In this document: positions 52,128 through 61,574 of the stretch, one piece after another
Layout of the letters: each line of letters starts with the position of its first letter
Position numbering within the stretch: the first letter of the stretch is position 1
Assembly: GCA_050699595.1 (NCBI GenBank)
Contig: JBOHFI010000025.1
Coordinates: 9,260 to 73,259, forward strand
Reading direction: 5' to 3'
Source of the DNA: GCA-003244245 sp050699595
GTDB lineage: Bacteria > Actinomycetota > Actinomycetes > Mycobacteriales > Pseudonocardiaceae
DNA length: 64,000 bases
Notes under the pieces: generated by a model
Database searches by the model: none
What the model saw: the letters and a program-made list of their open reading frames with translations, nothing else
Told to the model about the DNA's origin: nothing
Made by a program: the position numbers and the translations under genes

Positions 52128-52477
52128 GCCCCAAACGGGGAGATCGCGCCGCGCCACCGCCCAGAGCGGGCGAGTATGACATCCGGTTCCCGGACAACCA
52201 GGTCGCCGCAGGGTGGGAACAGCTGTGCGCTCAGGCGGTGCACAACACCCGTCAAGCCTGGGAGGCGATCACCGCCGATCCGCGGCCCAAGCCTCCGAAC
52301 GAACGCCACCACCAGCTCAAGCACACCCTGGCGACTCGCGCCTACCGGGATCGGATCTTGGACCAGTGGCAATACGAGGTGACCGGTGGCGGACGGATCT
52401 GGTACCTCATTGACGATGCCACGCGTACGGTGTGGCTCACCTACGCGGGAACCGGGCATCCCAAGGCAACCGACTGA
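52124..52477 (+). CDS. probable RelE-like toxin of the pair
   Basis: 117 residues from the GTG at 52124. It contains GWEQLCAQAVHNTRQAWEAITADPRPKPPNERHHQLKHTLATRAYRDRILDQWQYEVTGGGRIWYLIDDATRTVWLTYAGTGHPKATD. The layout of basic helix, strand-rich end and final TGHPKATD tail resembles cytotoxic repressors of the RelE superfamily. It is translationally coupled to the upstream gene. The stop is followed within a few bases by the ribosome site AGGAG of the CHAT gene. Confidence 0.65.
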   Translation: MSPKRGDRAAPPPRAGEYDIRFPDNQVAAGWEQLCAQAVHNTRQAWEAITADPRPKPPNERHHQLKHTLATRAYRDRILDQWQYEVTGGGRIWYLIDDATRTVWLTYAGTGHPKATD

Positions 52478-52489
52478 TCAGGAGTTTCG

Positions 52490-55335
52490 GTGGGGTTGGT
52501 GTTGCGACCGGTGGAGGTGACCGGATCGGCCGGGCGATCGTGAGCGCGGCACCGGTGACGGTGCGGGTGCAGGTGCCTGCCGGGGCGGAGTTTCTGGTGT
52601 TCCGGCCGTGGGAGCTGGCCCATGTCGACGGTGTGCCGTTGGCCGCGCGTGGCGATGTGGCTCTGGTCTACGACTTGGCTGGTGCGTCTCAGGCGAAGGC
52701 GCCGTTAGGTGCGGCGCTGCGGATGCTGGCGGTGTTCAGCCTGCCCACGGCGAGAACGGCGTTGGCGTTGCGCCGGGAGCGCTACGAGCTGTCTCGGCTG
52801 GTGCGCCGGGTCGCCACCAAGAGCAGGCGGCGGGTGGAGTTGCAGGTCGCCCAGTACGGGGTGACCCGGGAGAAGCTAGCGGATCTGGCCGAGTCCGGGG
52901 ATGGGTGGGATGTGCTGCACCTGTCCGGGCACGGCGCTGCCGGGCAGTTCCTGCTGGAGAAGATGGACGGCTCGCCGGATCCGGTGTCCGCTGCGGAGCT
53001 GATCGGGTTGCTGCGGCCGATGCGGGCGCGGGTCAAGCTGGCGGTGGTCTCGGCATGCGAGTCCGCCGCAGCGACCACGGCGGAGACGTTGCGCTGGCTG
53101 GGGTTGGGCGACCCGGCCGCCGAGCTGGAAGCCCAAGCCGCTCAAGAGGCTCCGGCGACCCCGGAGGGGGTGGCGCGGGCGCTGGTGGCGGAGCTGGGGT
53201 GCGCGGTGGTCGCGATGCGCTACCGGGTGGTCGACGAGTTCGCGATCGGGTTCGCCGACGCGCTCTACGACCGGTTATTTCGCCAGGGCCAGATCCTGGA
53301 TCGGGCCGTCGCGGCGGCCGTGCCCGCCGTAATCGGACCGGCGCCGTCCTCGGCCTGCCCGCCGCTCTCGGTGACCACCCCGGCACTGTTCGGGGCCTCA
53401 GCGGCTGGACTGGTGCTCACCCCGCCGAAAAGCAAACCTGACCTCGATCCTGAGGGTCAGGTGATGGCCGGATTTCCCCCGGAGCCGCCCCGGTTCGTCG
53501 GCCGCGCCGAGCCGATGGCCGCCGCCAGCGCCGCGCGGGGTCCCGGTGCGGCGGATCCGACGCTGGGCCGCCGGGTGCTCACCCTGGTCCAGGGCCACCC
53601 CAAGCTGCTCGAATTCGCCGACGCCGCCGCAGCCGACCCGGCCCGGCTGGCCTCCCAGCTCGCAGCGGCCGAGGCCGCCGTGGCACTGACGGCATTCCTG
53701 AGCGAGGGCGCGACCGCACTGGACGCCACGCAGTTCCTGCAGACCCTCACCGCGTGGACCATCGAGGCCGCAGCGACGCTTCCCGCCCCGTCCCGGCTGC
53801 TGCTGCAAGCCCTATGCCAGATCGAGGAGACAGACCGCGATTCAACCACTCTCGACGGCAACTGGGGAGATCTGTGGCGACACCTGGAGCAGCCCGGTGA
53901 CCCCCCGCCGCTGGCCGAGGTGGTCGCGCCGCTGGTCGAGTCCGCGCTCATCGCCGCCGAGCCGGCCGATCCCCCCGACCCGAACACCCCGGTGGTCTAC
54001 CGGATCCACCCCGGCATCGCCGAAGCCATCCACACCTCGACCCCCCAGCCGGTCATCGTCGCAGTCGACGCCGAACTCGCCGCCTGGTGGACCGCCGTCG
54101 CCTACTGGGAGATCGAGCAAGAGCGGGCCGGGCAGGACACTGGCCAGTTCGTGGTCAGGGCCGGGCTGGCTGCCGCCCCCTACCTGCTGCGCCAGCACGA
54201 CTGGGACACCGCCCGTAGCCTGCTCGAAGAAGCCCGACTGCGGGACAGCTACTCCCCAGTCACCGCGCAGGCCGTGATCCCCTCGTTGCGGCGCATCGCC
54301 GAGGCCACCAGCGGACCCCAAGACCTCGGCATGCTCGCCGCCGCCCTCACCACTGTGGATCCCGGTGAAGCCGAAACCCTGCTCCGCAGCGTCTACGATC
54401 AGGCCACCACCCGCAGCGACCACAGCCTCGCCTCCGCTGCTGCTAACGACCTGGCCAACTTGCTGGCCAATCAGGGCAGGTCGCGCGAGGCACTCACCCT
54501 CATCGACGAGACCATCGAGCACGCCCGCCAGGCCGGTCTCGGGTCCTGGACCCAACTGAGCAACCAAGGCCGGCAGCTGCAGCTTCTCGGCCTGCTCGGC
54601 CGCCACCAGCAGGTCCTCACCGATCTCCCCGCTTTGTGGAACCGCCTGGCCGAGCTACCCGACCAGCCCGCTGGCGACGACCCCATCAACCCGTGGAACA
54701 TCCGGGAAGCGACCCTCGCCACCGGCTTTAACTCCACGCTGGCCCTCGGGCGGTGGCGGCAAGCGCTCGACCTCAATAACGAGGTCACGAACCTCCAACG
54801 GCGGCGCGGCGCCAGCACCCACGAGACCGCCCGTACCCGATTCAACAACTACGGTCGACGACATCACGATGCTCGCCAAGGTCTATTCCGCCCGCGCCGA
54901 CCTGAAAGACCGGCGGGGCCACCTCCAGGACGCCCTCGCGCTGGAGCACACCGCGCTGCGCCTCAAATACGCCAGCCCCGAGCCACGCTGCATCGCGATG
55001 CGCACCACAACCTCGCCAGCTGCCTGTTCCGCGCCACCGGGACGTCCGCTGAGCAACGCGCCCAGCACCTCGCCGCCGCACTCCTGCACCACCTCACCGG
55101 CGACACCCACACACTCACTCCCGCGCTTCGGGCGCTCGCCTACGAACTCCTCCGCGATACCGACGCACCCGATGCCCCGGTGCTGCCCACAACCCTGTCC
55201 GAGGTCACCCGCCTGGTCGACGCGGGCGACGGTGTCCACTTCGGTAACCTCATCGCCACGTTGTGCCCCGACCCGGACACCGCCGACCAGGCCCTGGCCG
55301 ACCTGCTGGCCACCGCCACGACCCTCTGCGAGTAG
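52490..55335 (+). pseudogene. CHAT-protease/TPR gene with deletions and frameshifts
   Basis: The original start is probably the GTG at 52490 (VGLVLRPVEVTGSAGR, AGGAG six nt upstream), but that frame stops at 52541. The coding sense continues in another frame from about 52532 (RAIVSAAPVTVRVQVP). The CHAT caspase-like domain is complete: His in LHLSGHG (52930) and Cys in VVSACES (53056). The segment after FVGRAEPMAAASAA lacks the Walker motifs expected of the NB-ARC-like ATPase that follows FVGRAE, which points to an in-frame deletion. In the TPR part, nt 54851 to about 54990 are readable only in another frame (VDDITMLAKVYSARADLKDRRGHLQDALALEHTALRLKYA), so two compensating indels flank that stretch. 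It is a decaying peptidase-sensor gene of the defence type. Expression of a partial protein from an internal start is possible. Confidence 0.75.
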
Positions 55336-55338
55336 CCA

Positions 55339-55599
55339 GTGAACAGCACCGTCGAACTCCTCTCCGCCGCCTGGGAGCCGATCATCAGGGCCGTCGTCAC
55401 AGAGGCCACCACCGGTCACACCCCGGCTGAGCTCGTCGACACCCTCGACGAACTCGGCGCCACCTCCCACTGCGCCCCCCTGGCCACCGCGCTGCGCCAG
55501 ATTCTGGCCGGCCACCGCGACCGCGAACAACTCCGCGCCGGCCTCGACGACGTCGATACCGCGATCCTCACCGCCACTCTCGACCGGCTGAACCCGTGA
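55339..55599 (+). CDS. small helical protein downstream of the CHAT gene
   Basis: 86 residues from the GTG at 55339, just after the CHAT stop. It reads VNSTVELLSAAWEPIIRAVVTEATTGHTPAELVDTLDELGATSHCAPLATALRQILAGHRDREQLRAGLDDVDTAILTATLDRL. Predominantly helical, no family recognised. It overlaps the next ORF by 4 nt and probably belonged to the CHAT operon as an accessory. Confidence 0.5.
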   Translation: MNSTVELLSAAWEPIIRAVVTEATTGHTPAELVDTLDELGATSHCAPLATALRQILAGHRDREQLRAGLDDVDTAILTATLDRLNP

Positions 55600-55941
55600 C
55601 CAGCCCCGCCACCCTCGACGCGCTCACCGATCTGCAGACCGTCCGTGTCCTTGCTCTGGTCGTCGACCACCACGCCCCGCTGCCGGAACCCACCCGGCTC
55701 CGGGAACTCGGTACCGCCTTCGCCCACGCCGCTGACGATCCCGACCTGCGGCCTTACCACCGACCCGGCAACCCACCACCCAGCGACGGCGCTGCTCGCC
55801 CTGCACACCGAGATCAAAGTCGAGCGCAATGCAGCTGGTGAATGGCAGTTCCGGCTGCACAAGAAAGTCCTGAGCGATTCCACGCTCGGGCGGCTTCTCG
55901 GGCAGCTACTCGCCCTATACACCAACCCGCCACAAAAGTAA
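55596..55941 (+). pseudogene. small accessory gene with a frameshift
   Basis: The GTG at 55596 starts VTSPATLDALTDLQTVRVLALVVDHHAPLPEPTRLRELGTAFAHAADDPDLRP. The frame degenerates near 55750 and ends at 55841, while another frame continues ALLALHTEIKVERNAAGEWQFRLHKKVLSDSTLGRLLGQLLALYTN to a stop at 55941. The two halves look like one protein split by an indel or deletion, in line with the decay of the CHAT gene upstream. Confidence 0.45.
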
Positions 55942-56076
55942 CCAAGGAGCCTCGCGCCTCCCACTGGCCCGGTCGCCCTCGGAGCCCAGCACCGTCGGCA
56001 GATCTGCCGAGAAAATTTTCCCCCGGACCGCTGTGAGGGCCGGGAATTGTCAGACCTGGTTCGTAGGGTTCAGGGC

Positions 56077-58203
56077 ATGACGGTGCGGCAGCTGCTCCCG
56101 GAGGGTCTGGCCAAAATGGCCCCAGGCCCGCAGCTAGGTGCGGCGCTGGCCGGTCTGGATCTTCGAGCGTTGGCTGGGTCGGATCTGGTCGAGGTCCTGC
56201 AAGCACGCGCCCGGCAGTTGGCGCATGAACAGGCCCGACTGTTGGCGGTGATGGCCGAGATCGGCTGGTGTGATCCGCATGCCGCCCCGGATGAGGTGGC
56301 ACGGCTGGCGCAGCTGCCCGCCGAGGGCGAGCCCCTGGTGCCAGCGTCGGATGAGATCCGTGCGGCTCTGGCCTGGACCCGCAACGCCGCTGACCGCGAG
56401 TACCACTTCGCCCAATCCCTGCTCGGGCGGCTACCAGCGGTGTTCACTGCCCTGGACACCGGCCAGATCTGCCGCAGCAAGGCGTGGCTGTTCACGGAAT
56501 TGTGCGCGGAGCTCACCGAGGAGCAGGCCCAACTGGTGGCCGAGCGACTGCTGCCGCACGCGGGGCGGTTGACCACCGGGGAGCTGGCGGCCCGGATCAA
56601 GAAGCTGGCGATCGCCTTGGATCCCGAGTGGGCCGCCCGCCGGTATGCCACCGCGGTGCGGGACCGAGACGTGATCGGGTACCTCGACGAGAACGGCACC
56701 GCGACCGTGACCGGCCGGCAACTTCCCGCAGACCAGGCCGCAGCGGCGTGCGCCCGGATCGAGGACCTCGCGAAGGCCGCGAAGCGGGCGGGGTATCGGG
56801 GGCGAATCGGGCCCCTGCGGGCCGACATCTACCTCGGACTGCTCGACGGGCGCTGGGCCCACCACAGCCGCGAGGACATCATCACCGACCTGCTCACCCA
56901 GGCCACCGCAGCCAACCAGCCCGCCCCTGAGCAGCCCACCCCCGACGACGAGCCGCAGCGCCCCACCCCAGACGACAGCGTTGTCGCCGACTGCGCCCCA
57001 GCCGACGGTGCCCTGGTGACCGACGATGACCCGAAGGCTGACGATGACCCGAAGGCTGGCAGTGAGCCGGAGACCGGTAGTGACCCTGGGACTAGCAACG
57101 GCCCTGAGGCCGAGGAGGCAGCCGGTGGTGACGTCGGCTTCGCTGCCGACGCTGCGGCCGAGACCGACACCCCCGCCGCGGACACCTCCGCTGTCGGAAG
57201 AGCTGGGGAGGGTGCCCGGTCCTGTGCCTCGGGAACTCGGGTAGGGGTGGAGCTGCGGGTAGGGCTGTCCACCCTGCTCGGGCACGACCGCCACCCCGGG
57301 GACATTCCCGGGTGGGGCACTGTCACCGCAGAGACCGCCCGCACCCTGGCCGCTGCCCAGCACCGCGCAGAGTGGCGCTACGCGATCACTGATCCGGGGG
57401 GACAGCTGATCCTGGGCGGGATCACCCGCCGCCGCCCCAGCGCACCCGAGTGCAACGGGCGGGACAGCGGCCCCGGAGTCTGGCTTCCAGCCACGGGCCA
57501 GGGGCGCGGGCCGATCCGGGGTGGGATCGTGGAACTGCACATCCCGGCCACCCTGCTCGCCGAACTGGCTGCGCACCCCGAGATGCGTGGGCTATGGGCC
57601 GCAGTGATCGACGATATCGCCACCCAATACCGCACCGCCACCGCCGACGCCCCGGATGGGGTGGGGGTACAGGACCCGTCCGCCCGGTTCGCCGGGGCGG
57701 GGGTGCAGAATCCCTCCGCCCGGTTCGCCGGGGCGGTGCTGCGCCGCCACGTCCAGATCCGGGACCGGACCTGTGTCTACCCGGGGTGCCGCTGCCCGGC
57801 CCGGCACGCCGACCTGGATCACACCCTCGACCACGGTCGCGGCGGGGTGACCACGGAGGCCAACTCCGGGCCGCTTTGTCGGCATGATCATCGGCTCAAA
57901 CACGAGGGTGGGTGGCGGCTGCACCAGCCCACACCTGGGCATTTCGTCTGGACCAGCCCGTTGGGCAGGGTCTACCACACCCGGCCCCAGCCGATCACCA
58001 CCGATCTGCCTGACCCGGTGCCCGGGCCTCCGATAGCCGAGCCGGAGTACCCCGACGACCCACCGCCGGACACCCACGACGACCACGGATCCATCTTCTA
58101 CCGGCCCCCACCCGGGGTCAATCCACCACACACGCCGCCTGCGCCGCATCCTGTCTCAGGCCCTGCCGTGGGTAATCTTGCTGCCAGCCAAGACTGCCGA
58201 TGA
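56077..58203 (+). CDS. DUF222 / HNH endonuclease family protein
   Basis: 709 residues from the ATG at 56077. A TTG at 56047 would add ten. The N-terminal DUF222 domain (ALAGSDLVEVLQARARQLAHEQARLLAVMAEIGW; RKAWLFTELCAELTEEQAQLVAERLL-like) is followed by a low-complexity Asp/Pro/Ala linker with repeated DDDPKADDDPK-type units. The HNH nuclease has RDRTCVYPGCRCPARHADLDHTLDHGRGG and NSGPLCRHDHRLKH. This is the actinobacterial 13E12-like family, often multicopy. The final 20 or so residues run into a TA-relic sequence, so the original stop has probably been replaced. Confidence 0.88.
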   Translation: MTVRQLLPEGLAKMAPGPQLGAALAGLDLRALAGSDLVEVLQARARQLAHEQARLLAVMAEIGWCDPHAAPDEVARLAQLPAEGEPLVPASDEIRAALAWTRNAADREYHFAQSLLGRLPAVFTALDTGQICRSKAWLFTELCAELTEEQAQLVAERLLPHAGRLTTGELAARIKKLAIALDPEWAARRYATAVRDRDVIGYLDENGTATVTGRQLPADQAAAACARIEDLAKAAKRAGYRGRIGPLRADIYLGLLDGRWAHHSREDIITDLLTQATAANQPAPEQPTPDDEPQRPTPDDSVVADCAPADGALVTDDDPKADDDPKAGSEPETGSDPGTSNGPEAEEAAGGDVGFAADAAAETDTPAADTSAVGRAGEGARSCASGTRVGVELRVGLSTLLGHDRHPGDIPGWGTVTAETARTLAAAQHRAEWRYAITDPGGQLILGGITRRRPSAPECNGRDSGPGVWLPATGQGRGPIRGGIVELHIPATLLAELAAHPEMRGLWAAVIDDIATQYRTATADAPDGVGVQDPSARFAGAGVQNPSARFAGAVLRRHVQIRDRTCVYPGCRCPARHADLDHTLDHGRGGVTTEANSGPLCRHDHRLKHEGGWRLHQPTPGHFVWTSPLGRVYHTRPQPITTDLPDPVPGPPIAEPEYPDDPPPDTHDDHGSIFYRPPPGVNPPHTPPAPHPVSGPAVGNLAASQDCR

Positions 58204-58315
58204 GCTCATGGAGGAGCTGGTGGCCACGCTGCCGGCGGCGGTGTCGATCGACGATGCCACGCGCACGGTGTCGCTCACCTACGAGAGAACCGGGCATCCC
58301 AAGGCGACCGACTAG
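58139..58315 (+). pseudogene. fused relic of the 51.6-52.5 kb toxin-antitoxin pair
   Basis: The frame reads LRRILSQALPWVILLPAKTADELMEELVATLPAAVSIDDATRTVSLTYERTGHPKATD and a stop. The first part matches the antitoxin interior (LRRILPQALPWVTFLPTKAVEELVEELVATLQAAVSID). The last part matches the toxin end (DDATRTVWLTYAGTGHPKATD). The two were joined by a deletion at the shared short sequence around tcgac/gacga, fusing the pair in frame. Confidence 0.8.
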
Positions 58316-58530
58316 CCAAGGCCCGATTTTCCAGCGGATCAAATCGGTCGAATCGGATTTCGAGGATGACTTTGCATTTCCGGCGGGAAGGTACGCAAGC
58401 ATCCATGTGCCGTTACCCCGGGTTTACAGAGCAGCTCGGTTCGCAACGTTTTGGCGTTCTGGATGCAACAGGTTGGAAATAGCGTCCCTCTGTACTGGGC
58501 ATCAGGGTACCGAGGAAAGGGATTCGAGGC
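58316..58530. other. intergenic region before the Nit1C cluster
   Basis: No gene recognised. The region is AT-richer than the surroundings (ttggaaatagcgtccctctgt, about 58469-58489) and probably holds the promoter of the flavoprotein-led operon. No operator could be assigned. Confidence 0.35.
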
Positions 58531-59895
58531 ATGACCCTGAGCGCGAAGGCCCCGACACAAGCCGGCGGCGACCTTGAGGGCGCGCACCGCTCGGTGGTGA
58601 TTGTCGGCGGCGGGCAGGCCGGCCTGGCCATGAGTTACTGCCTCACCCAGCGGGGCGTCGATCACCTGGTATTGGAGCGCGATCGGGTCGGTCACGAGTG
58701 GCGCGACCGACGCTGGGACTCCTTCTGCCTGGTCACCCCGAATTGGCAGTGCCGGCTACCGGGATTCCCGTACACCGGGGATGACCCGGACGGTTTCATG
58801 GTGCGCGACGAGATAGTTCAGCATATCGAGGCATACGCGAAATCCTTCCACCCACCGGTCATAGAGGGGGTCGCGGCTACTCGGTTGCGCCGCGATCGAA
58901 AGGGCCGGTATCTGGTCGGCACCAGCCGGGGCGAGCTGATAGCCGATCAGGTCGTGCTGGCCACCGGGCCCTACCAGGTGCCGCTGATCCCCCGGCTGGC
59001 CGACCGGCTGCCCGGCGAGCTCACGCAGCTCCACTCCTCCCACTACCGCAGCCCCGACCAGCTTCCAGCCGGCGAGGTGCTAGTGGTCGGTACCGGTCAG
59101 TCCGGCTGCCAGATCGCCGAGGATCTGCACCTGGCCGGCCGCCAGGTGCATCTCGCGGTGGGGAGCGCCCCACGGGTGGCCCGGTTCTACCGGGGTCGCG
59201 ACGTGGTGGCGTGGCTGGACGCGGTGGGTTACTACCGCAAGGCGGTCGAGGAGTTCGCCGACGTGGACGCGGTGCGGTTCCGGGTGAACCACTACGTCAC
59301 CGGGCGCGACGGCGGGCGGGACATCGACCTGCGCGCCTTCGCTGTGCAGGGCATGCGGCTCTACGGGCGGCTCACAGCGGTGACCGGCACGACGTTGCGA
59401 TTCGCGCCGGATCTGAAGAAGAACCTGGATCACGCCGACGCGGTGTCGGAGAGCATTAAAGACTCCATTGACAACCACATCGACGGCCACCGCATCGACG
59501 CACCACAAGAGCCGCGCTATACGCCGGTGTGGACACCAGAAAGGGAACCCACCGAATTAAATCTCGGTGACACCGACATCACCTCGGTGATCTGGAGCAC
59601 CGGGTTCGGTCGGGACGATCGGTGGATCGAGGTTCCGGTGTTCGACGGCCGTGGTTACCCGACGCACGACCGGGGCGTCACGAGCAGCCCGGGTTTGTAT
59701 TTCCTCGGGCTGCCCTGGCAGCACACCTGGGGCTCGGGTCGACTGTCCGGGGTGGCCGAGGACGCCGCGTACCTGACCGAGCGCATCACCACCGGCACGA
59801 CCCCGTCAGAGCACCTGTTCCGATGGATCGCAGGCACCTCGACCAGTACCTATCCCCGGGACGACGAATGGGTAGCCCCCCGCACGGTGGCGTGA
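58531..59895 (+). CDS. Nit1C-cluster flavin-dependent oxidoreductase (MSMEG_0569-type)
   Basis: 454-residue flavoprotein monooxygenase-like enzyme. The FAD-binding Rossmann motif VVIVGGGQAGLAMSYCL lies at about 22-38. ATGPYQVPLIP and a second nucleotide-binding motif VLVVGTGQSGCQIAEDL follow, with VIWSTGFGRDD and SPGLYFLGLPW near the C-terminus, the pattern of group B-type monooxygenases. Its company (MSMEG_0572-type protein, radical SAM, GNAT/AIRS protein, nitrilase) is the conserved Nit1C cluster. Substrate unknown. Confidence 0.88.
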   Translation: MTLSAKAPTQAGGDLEGAHRSVVIVGGGQAGLAMSYCLTQRGVDHLVLERDRVGHEWRDRRWDSFCLVTPNWQCRLPGFPYTGDDPDGFMVRDEIVQHIEAYAKSFHPPVIEGVAATRLRRDRKGRYLVGTSRGELIADQVVLATGPYQVPLIPRLADRLPGELTQLHSSHYRSPDQLPAGEVLVVGTGQSGCQIAEDLHLAGRQVHLAVGSAPRVARFYRGRDVVAWLDAVGYYRKAVEEFADVDAVRFRVNHYVTGRDGGRDIDLRAFAVQGMRLYGRLTAVTGTTLRFAPDLKKNLDHADAVSESIKDSIDNHIDGHRIDAPQEPRYTPVWTPEREPTELNLGDTDITSVIWSTGFGRDDRWIEVPVFDGRGYPTHDRGVTSSPGLYFLGLPWQHTWGSGRLSGVAEDAAYLTERITTGTTPSEHLFRWIAGTSTSTYPRDDEWVAPRTVA

Positions 59896-59952
59896 CGTTG
59901 TTCCCCGCAATTGATCTGACCAGAGCGAAAATCACACCCGAGGAGGCGGCAC

Positions 59953-60465
59953 ATGACTGATCTGACCGACATCGAGCAGCAGAGCCTTGACGAGATCCCG
60001 CACCCGTCTCTGCCCGAGGGCTCGAGCATCTACGGTGGAACCAAAGTCTTCCCGGACTACCAAGCCGAGGACGGCGAGACGTACTTCACGCTCGTGCACG
60101 GGATCGCACACGAGTCCTCGGTCAGTTTCGTGGCGATCCTGCAGGCCACCCGGGCGCTGCGCAAGGGCTTCGAGTCGGCGATCTACTTCTATGGCCCCGG
60201 GTCGCTGAACTGTCTGGCCACTCGCGGTTTCCCCACCACGGGGAACTCGGCGTTCCCCGGCGAGCACAACATCAACGACTCGCTGAAGACGTTCCTCAAA
60301 GAAGGCGGCAAGGTGTACTGCTGCCGTTTCGGCCTCTCCCTGCACGGCGCCCGCGAAGAGGACCTTCTCGAGGGCGTCATCCCGACACATCCCCTCGACG
60401 TGCAGGACGCATTGATTCACTACGCCCGTAAGGGCGCGATCATCAATTCCACCTACATGTTTTAA
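59953..60465 (+). CDS. MSMEG_0572/Sll0783-family nitrogen-starvation protein
   Basis: 170 residues, start at an ATG with GGAGG before it. Conserved-looking segments: PSLPEGSSIYGGTKVFPDY, TYFTLVHGIAHESSVSFVAILQATRALRKGFESAIYFYGPGS, CLATRGFPTTGNSAFPGEHN, and KVYCCRFGLSLHGAREEDLLEGVIPTHPLDVQDALIHYARKGAIINSTY. The DsrE-like look of the core (small alpha/beta with a Cys pair) is noted. The cyanobacterial homologue has been linked to nitrogen starvation. Exact reaction unknown. Confidence 0.88.
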   Translation: MTDLTDIEQQSLDEIPHPSLPEGSSIYGGTKVFPDYQAEDGETYFTLVHGIAHESSVSFVAILQATRALRKGFESAIYFYGPGSLNCLATRGFPTTGNSAFPGEHNINDSLKTFLKEGGKVYCCRFGLSLHGAREEDLLEGVIPTHPLDVQDALIHYARKGAIINSTYMF

Positions 60466-60491
60466 AGCAAGCACAGTTTAAGGAGGCGGCA

Positions 60492-61571
60492 GTGCGCGTT
60501 GACACCGACAACACCGCCCACAGACTGTCGACTCGGGTGGACATCGCCCTGCGCGGCGTGCGGATGGACGCGCCGGTCCGCCGCCCGGAGGGGGCCGGAC
60601 CCAGCGATGACGGTCACGTGCTCGTCGACGGTGCCAACGCCGCGCTGCCCCGCAACCCGGACAGCCCCTACCGGCTGCACGACGGCCGGATCTTCCTCGG
60701 GGAACGCGACACCGGGCTGTCACTACGGCTCGTCGCCCGCCCCCGGTTCTACGACCTGACCACCGCCGACGGCGTGCCCTACGAGCAGATCGCCCGGCTG
60801 CACGGCGCGGACGTGCTGGCCACCACCGTGGTGCAGACCTGCATCCGATACGACGAGGACCAGCGCTGCCGGTTCTGCACCATCGAGGAGTCCCTGCGAT
60901 CCGGCGCCACCATCGCCGCTAAGACTCCCGCCCAGCTGGCCGAGGTGGCACGGGCGGCGGTGCAGCTGGACGGAGTCCGGCAGATGGTGCTGACCACCGG
61001 CACCACCGCCGGCCCGGACCGCGGCGCCCGCTACCTCATCCGCTGCGTGCGTGCGGTGCTGGACGCGGTGCCCGAGCTGCCCATCCAGGTACAGATCGAG
61101 CCACCGGGGGACCTCACCGTGCTGACACACCTGCACGAGGCGGGCGCGACCGCGATCGGGATCCACGTCGAGTCACTCGACGACGAGGTGCGCCGGCGGT
61201 GGATGCCCGGCAAGGGATCGGTGCCGATGGCCGAGTACGAGGCGGCCTGGGACGAGGCGGTGCGGGTGTTCGGCCGCAACCGGGTGTCCACCTACCTGCT
61301 GGTGGGGCTGGGCGAGGACCCCGACGAGCTGGTCCGCGGCGCCCGAGGGTTGATCGAGCGGGGCGTGTACCCGTTCGTGGTGCCGTTCCGCCCGATGGCC
61401 GGCACGCTCGCCCGCCGGGACGGCATCGGCGCGCCACCCGCGGCGCTGGTCGGTGACGTCACCGAACGGGTCGCCGCGATGCTGCGCGAGGCCGGCATGA
61501 TCGGCGCCGACCAGCGGGCCGGCTGCGCGGCGTGCGGGGCCTGCGGGGCGTTGTCCGCAGCGGGGGCGTGA
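60492..61571 (+). CDS. MSMEG_0568-type radical SAM protein
   Basis: 359 residues from the GTG at 60492 (AAGGAGG upstream). The iron-sulfur ligands are Cys117, Cys126 and Cys129 (TCIRYDEDQRCRFC), a CX8CX2C spacing rather than the canonical CX3CX2C. TTGTTAGPDRG and IQVQIEPPGDL mark the SAM-binding barrel. A C-terminal Cys group (CAACGACG) may bind an auxiliary cluster. It belongs to the Nit1C cluster, 4 nt before the next gene. Confidence 0.88.
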   Translation: MRVDTDNTAHRLSTRVDIALRGVRMDAPVRRPEGAGPSDDGHVLVDGANAALPRNPDSPYRLHDGRIFLGERDTGLSLRLVARPRFYDLTTADGVPYEQIARLHGADVLATTVVQTCIRYDEDQRCRFCTIEESLRSGATIAAKTPAQLAEVARAAVQLDGVRQMVLTTGTTAGPDRGARYLIRCVRAVLDAVPELPIQVQIEPPGDLTVLTHLHEAGATAIGIHVESLDDEVRRRWMPGKGSVPMAEYEAAWDEAVRVFGRNRVSTYLLVGLGEDPDELVRGARGLIERGVYPFVVPFRPMAGTLARRDGIGAPPAALVGDVTERVAAMLREAGMIGADQRAGCAACGACGALSAAGA

Positions 61572-61574
61572 GGC

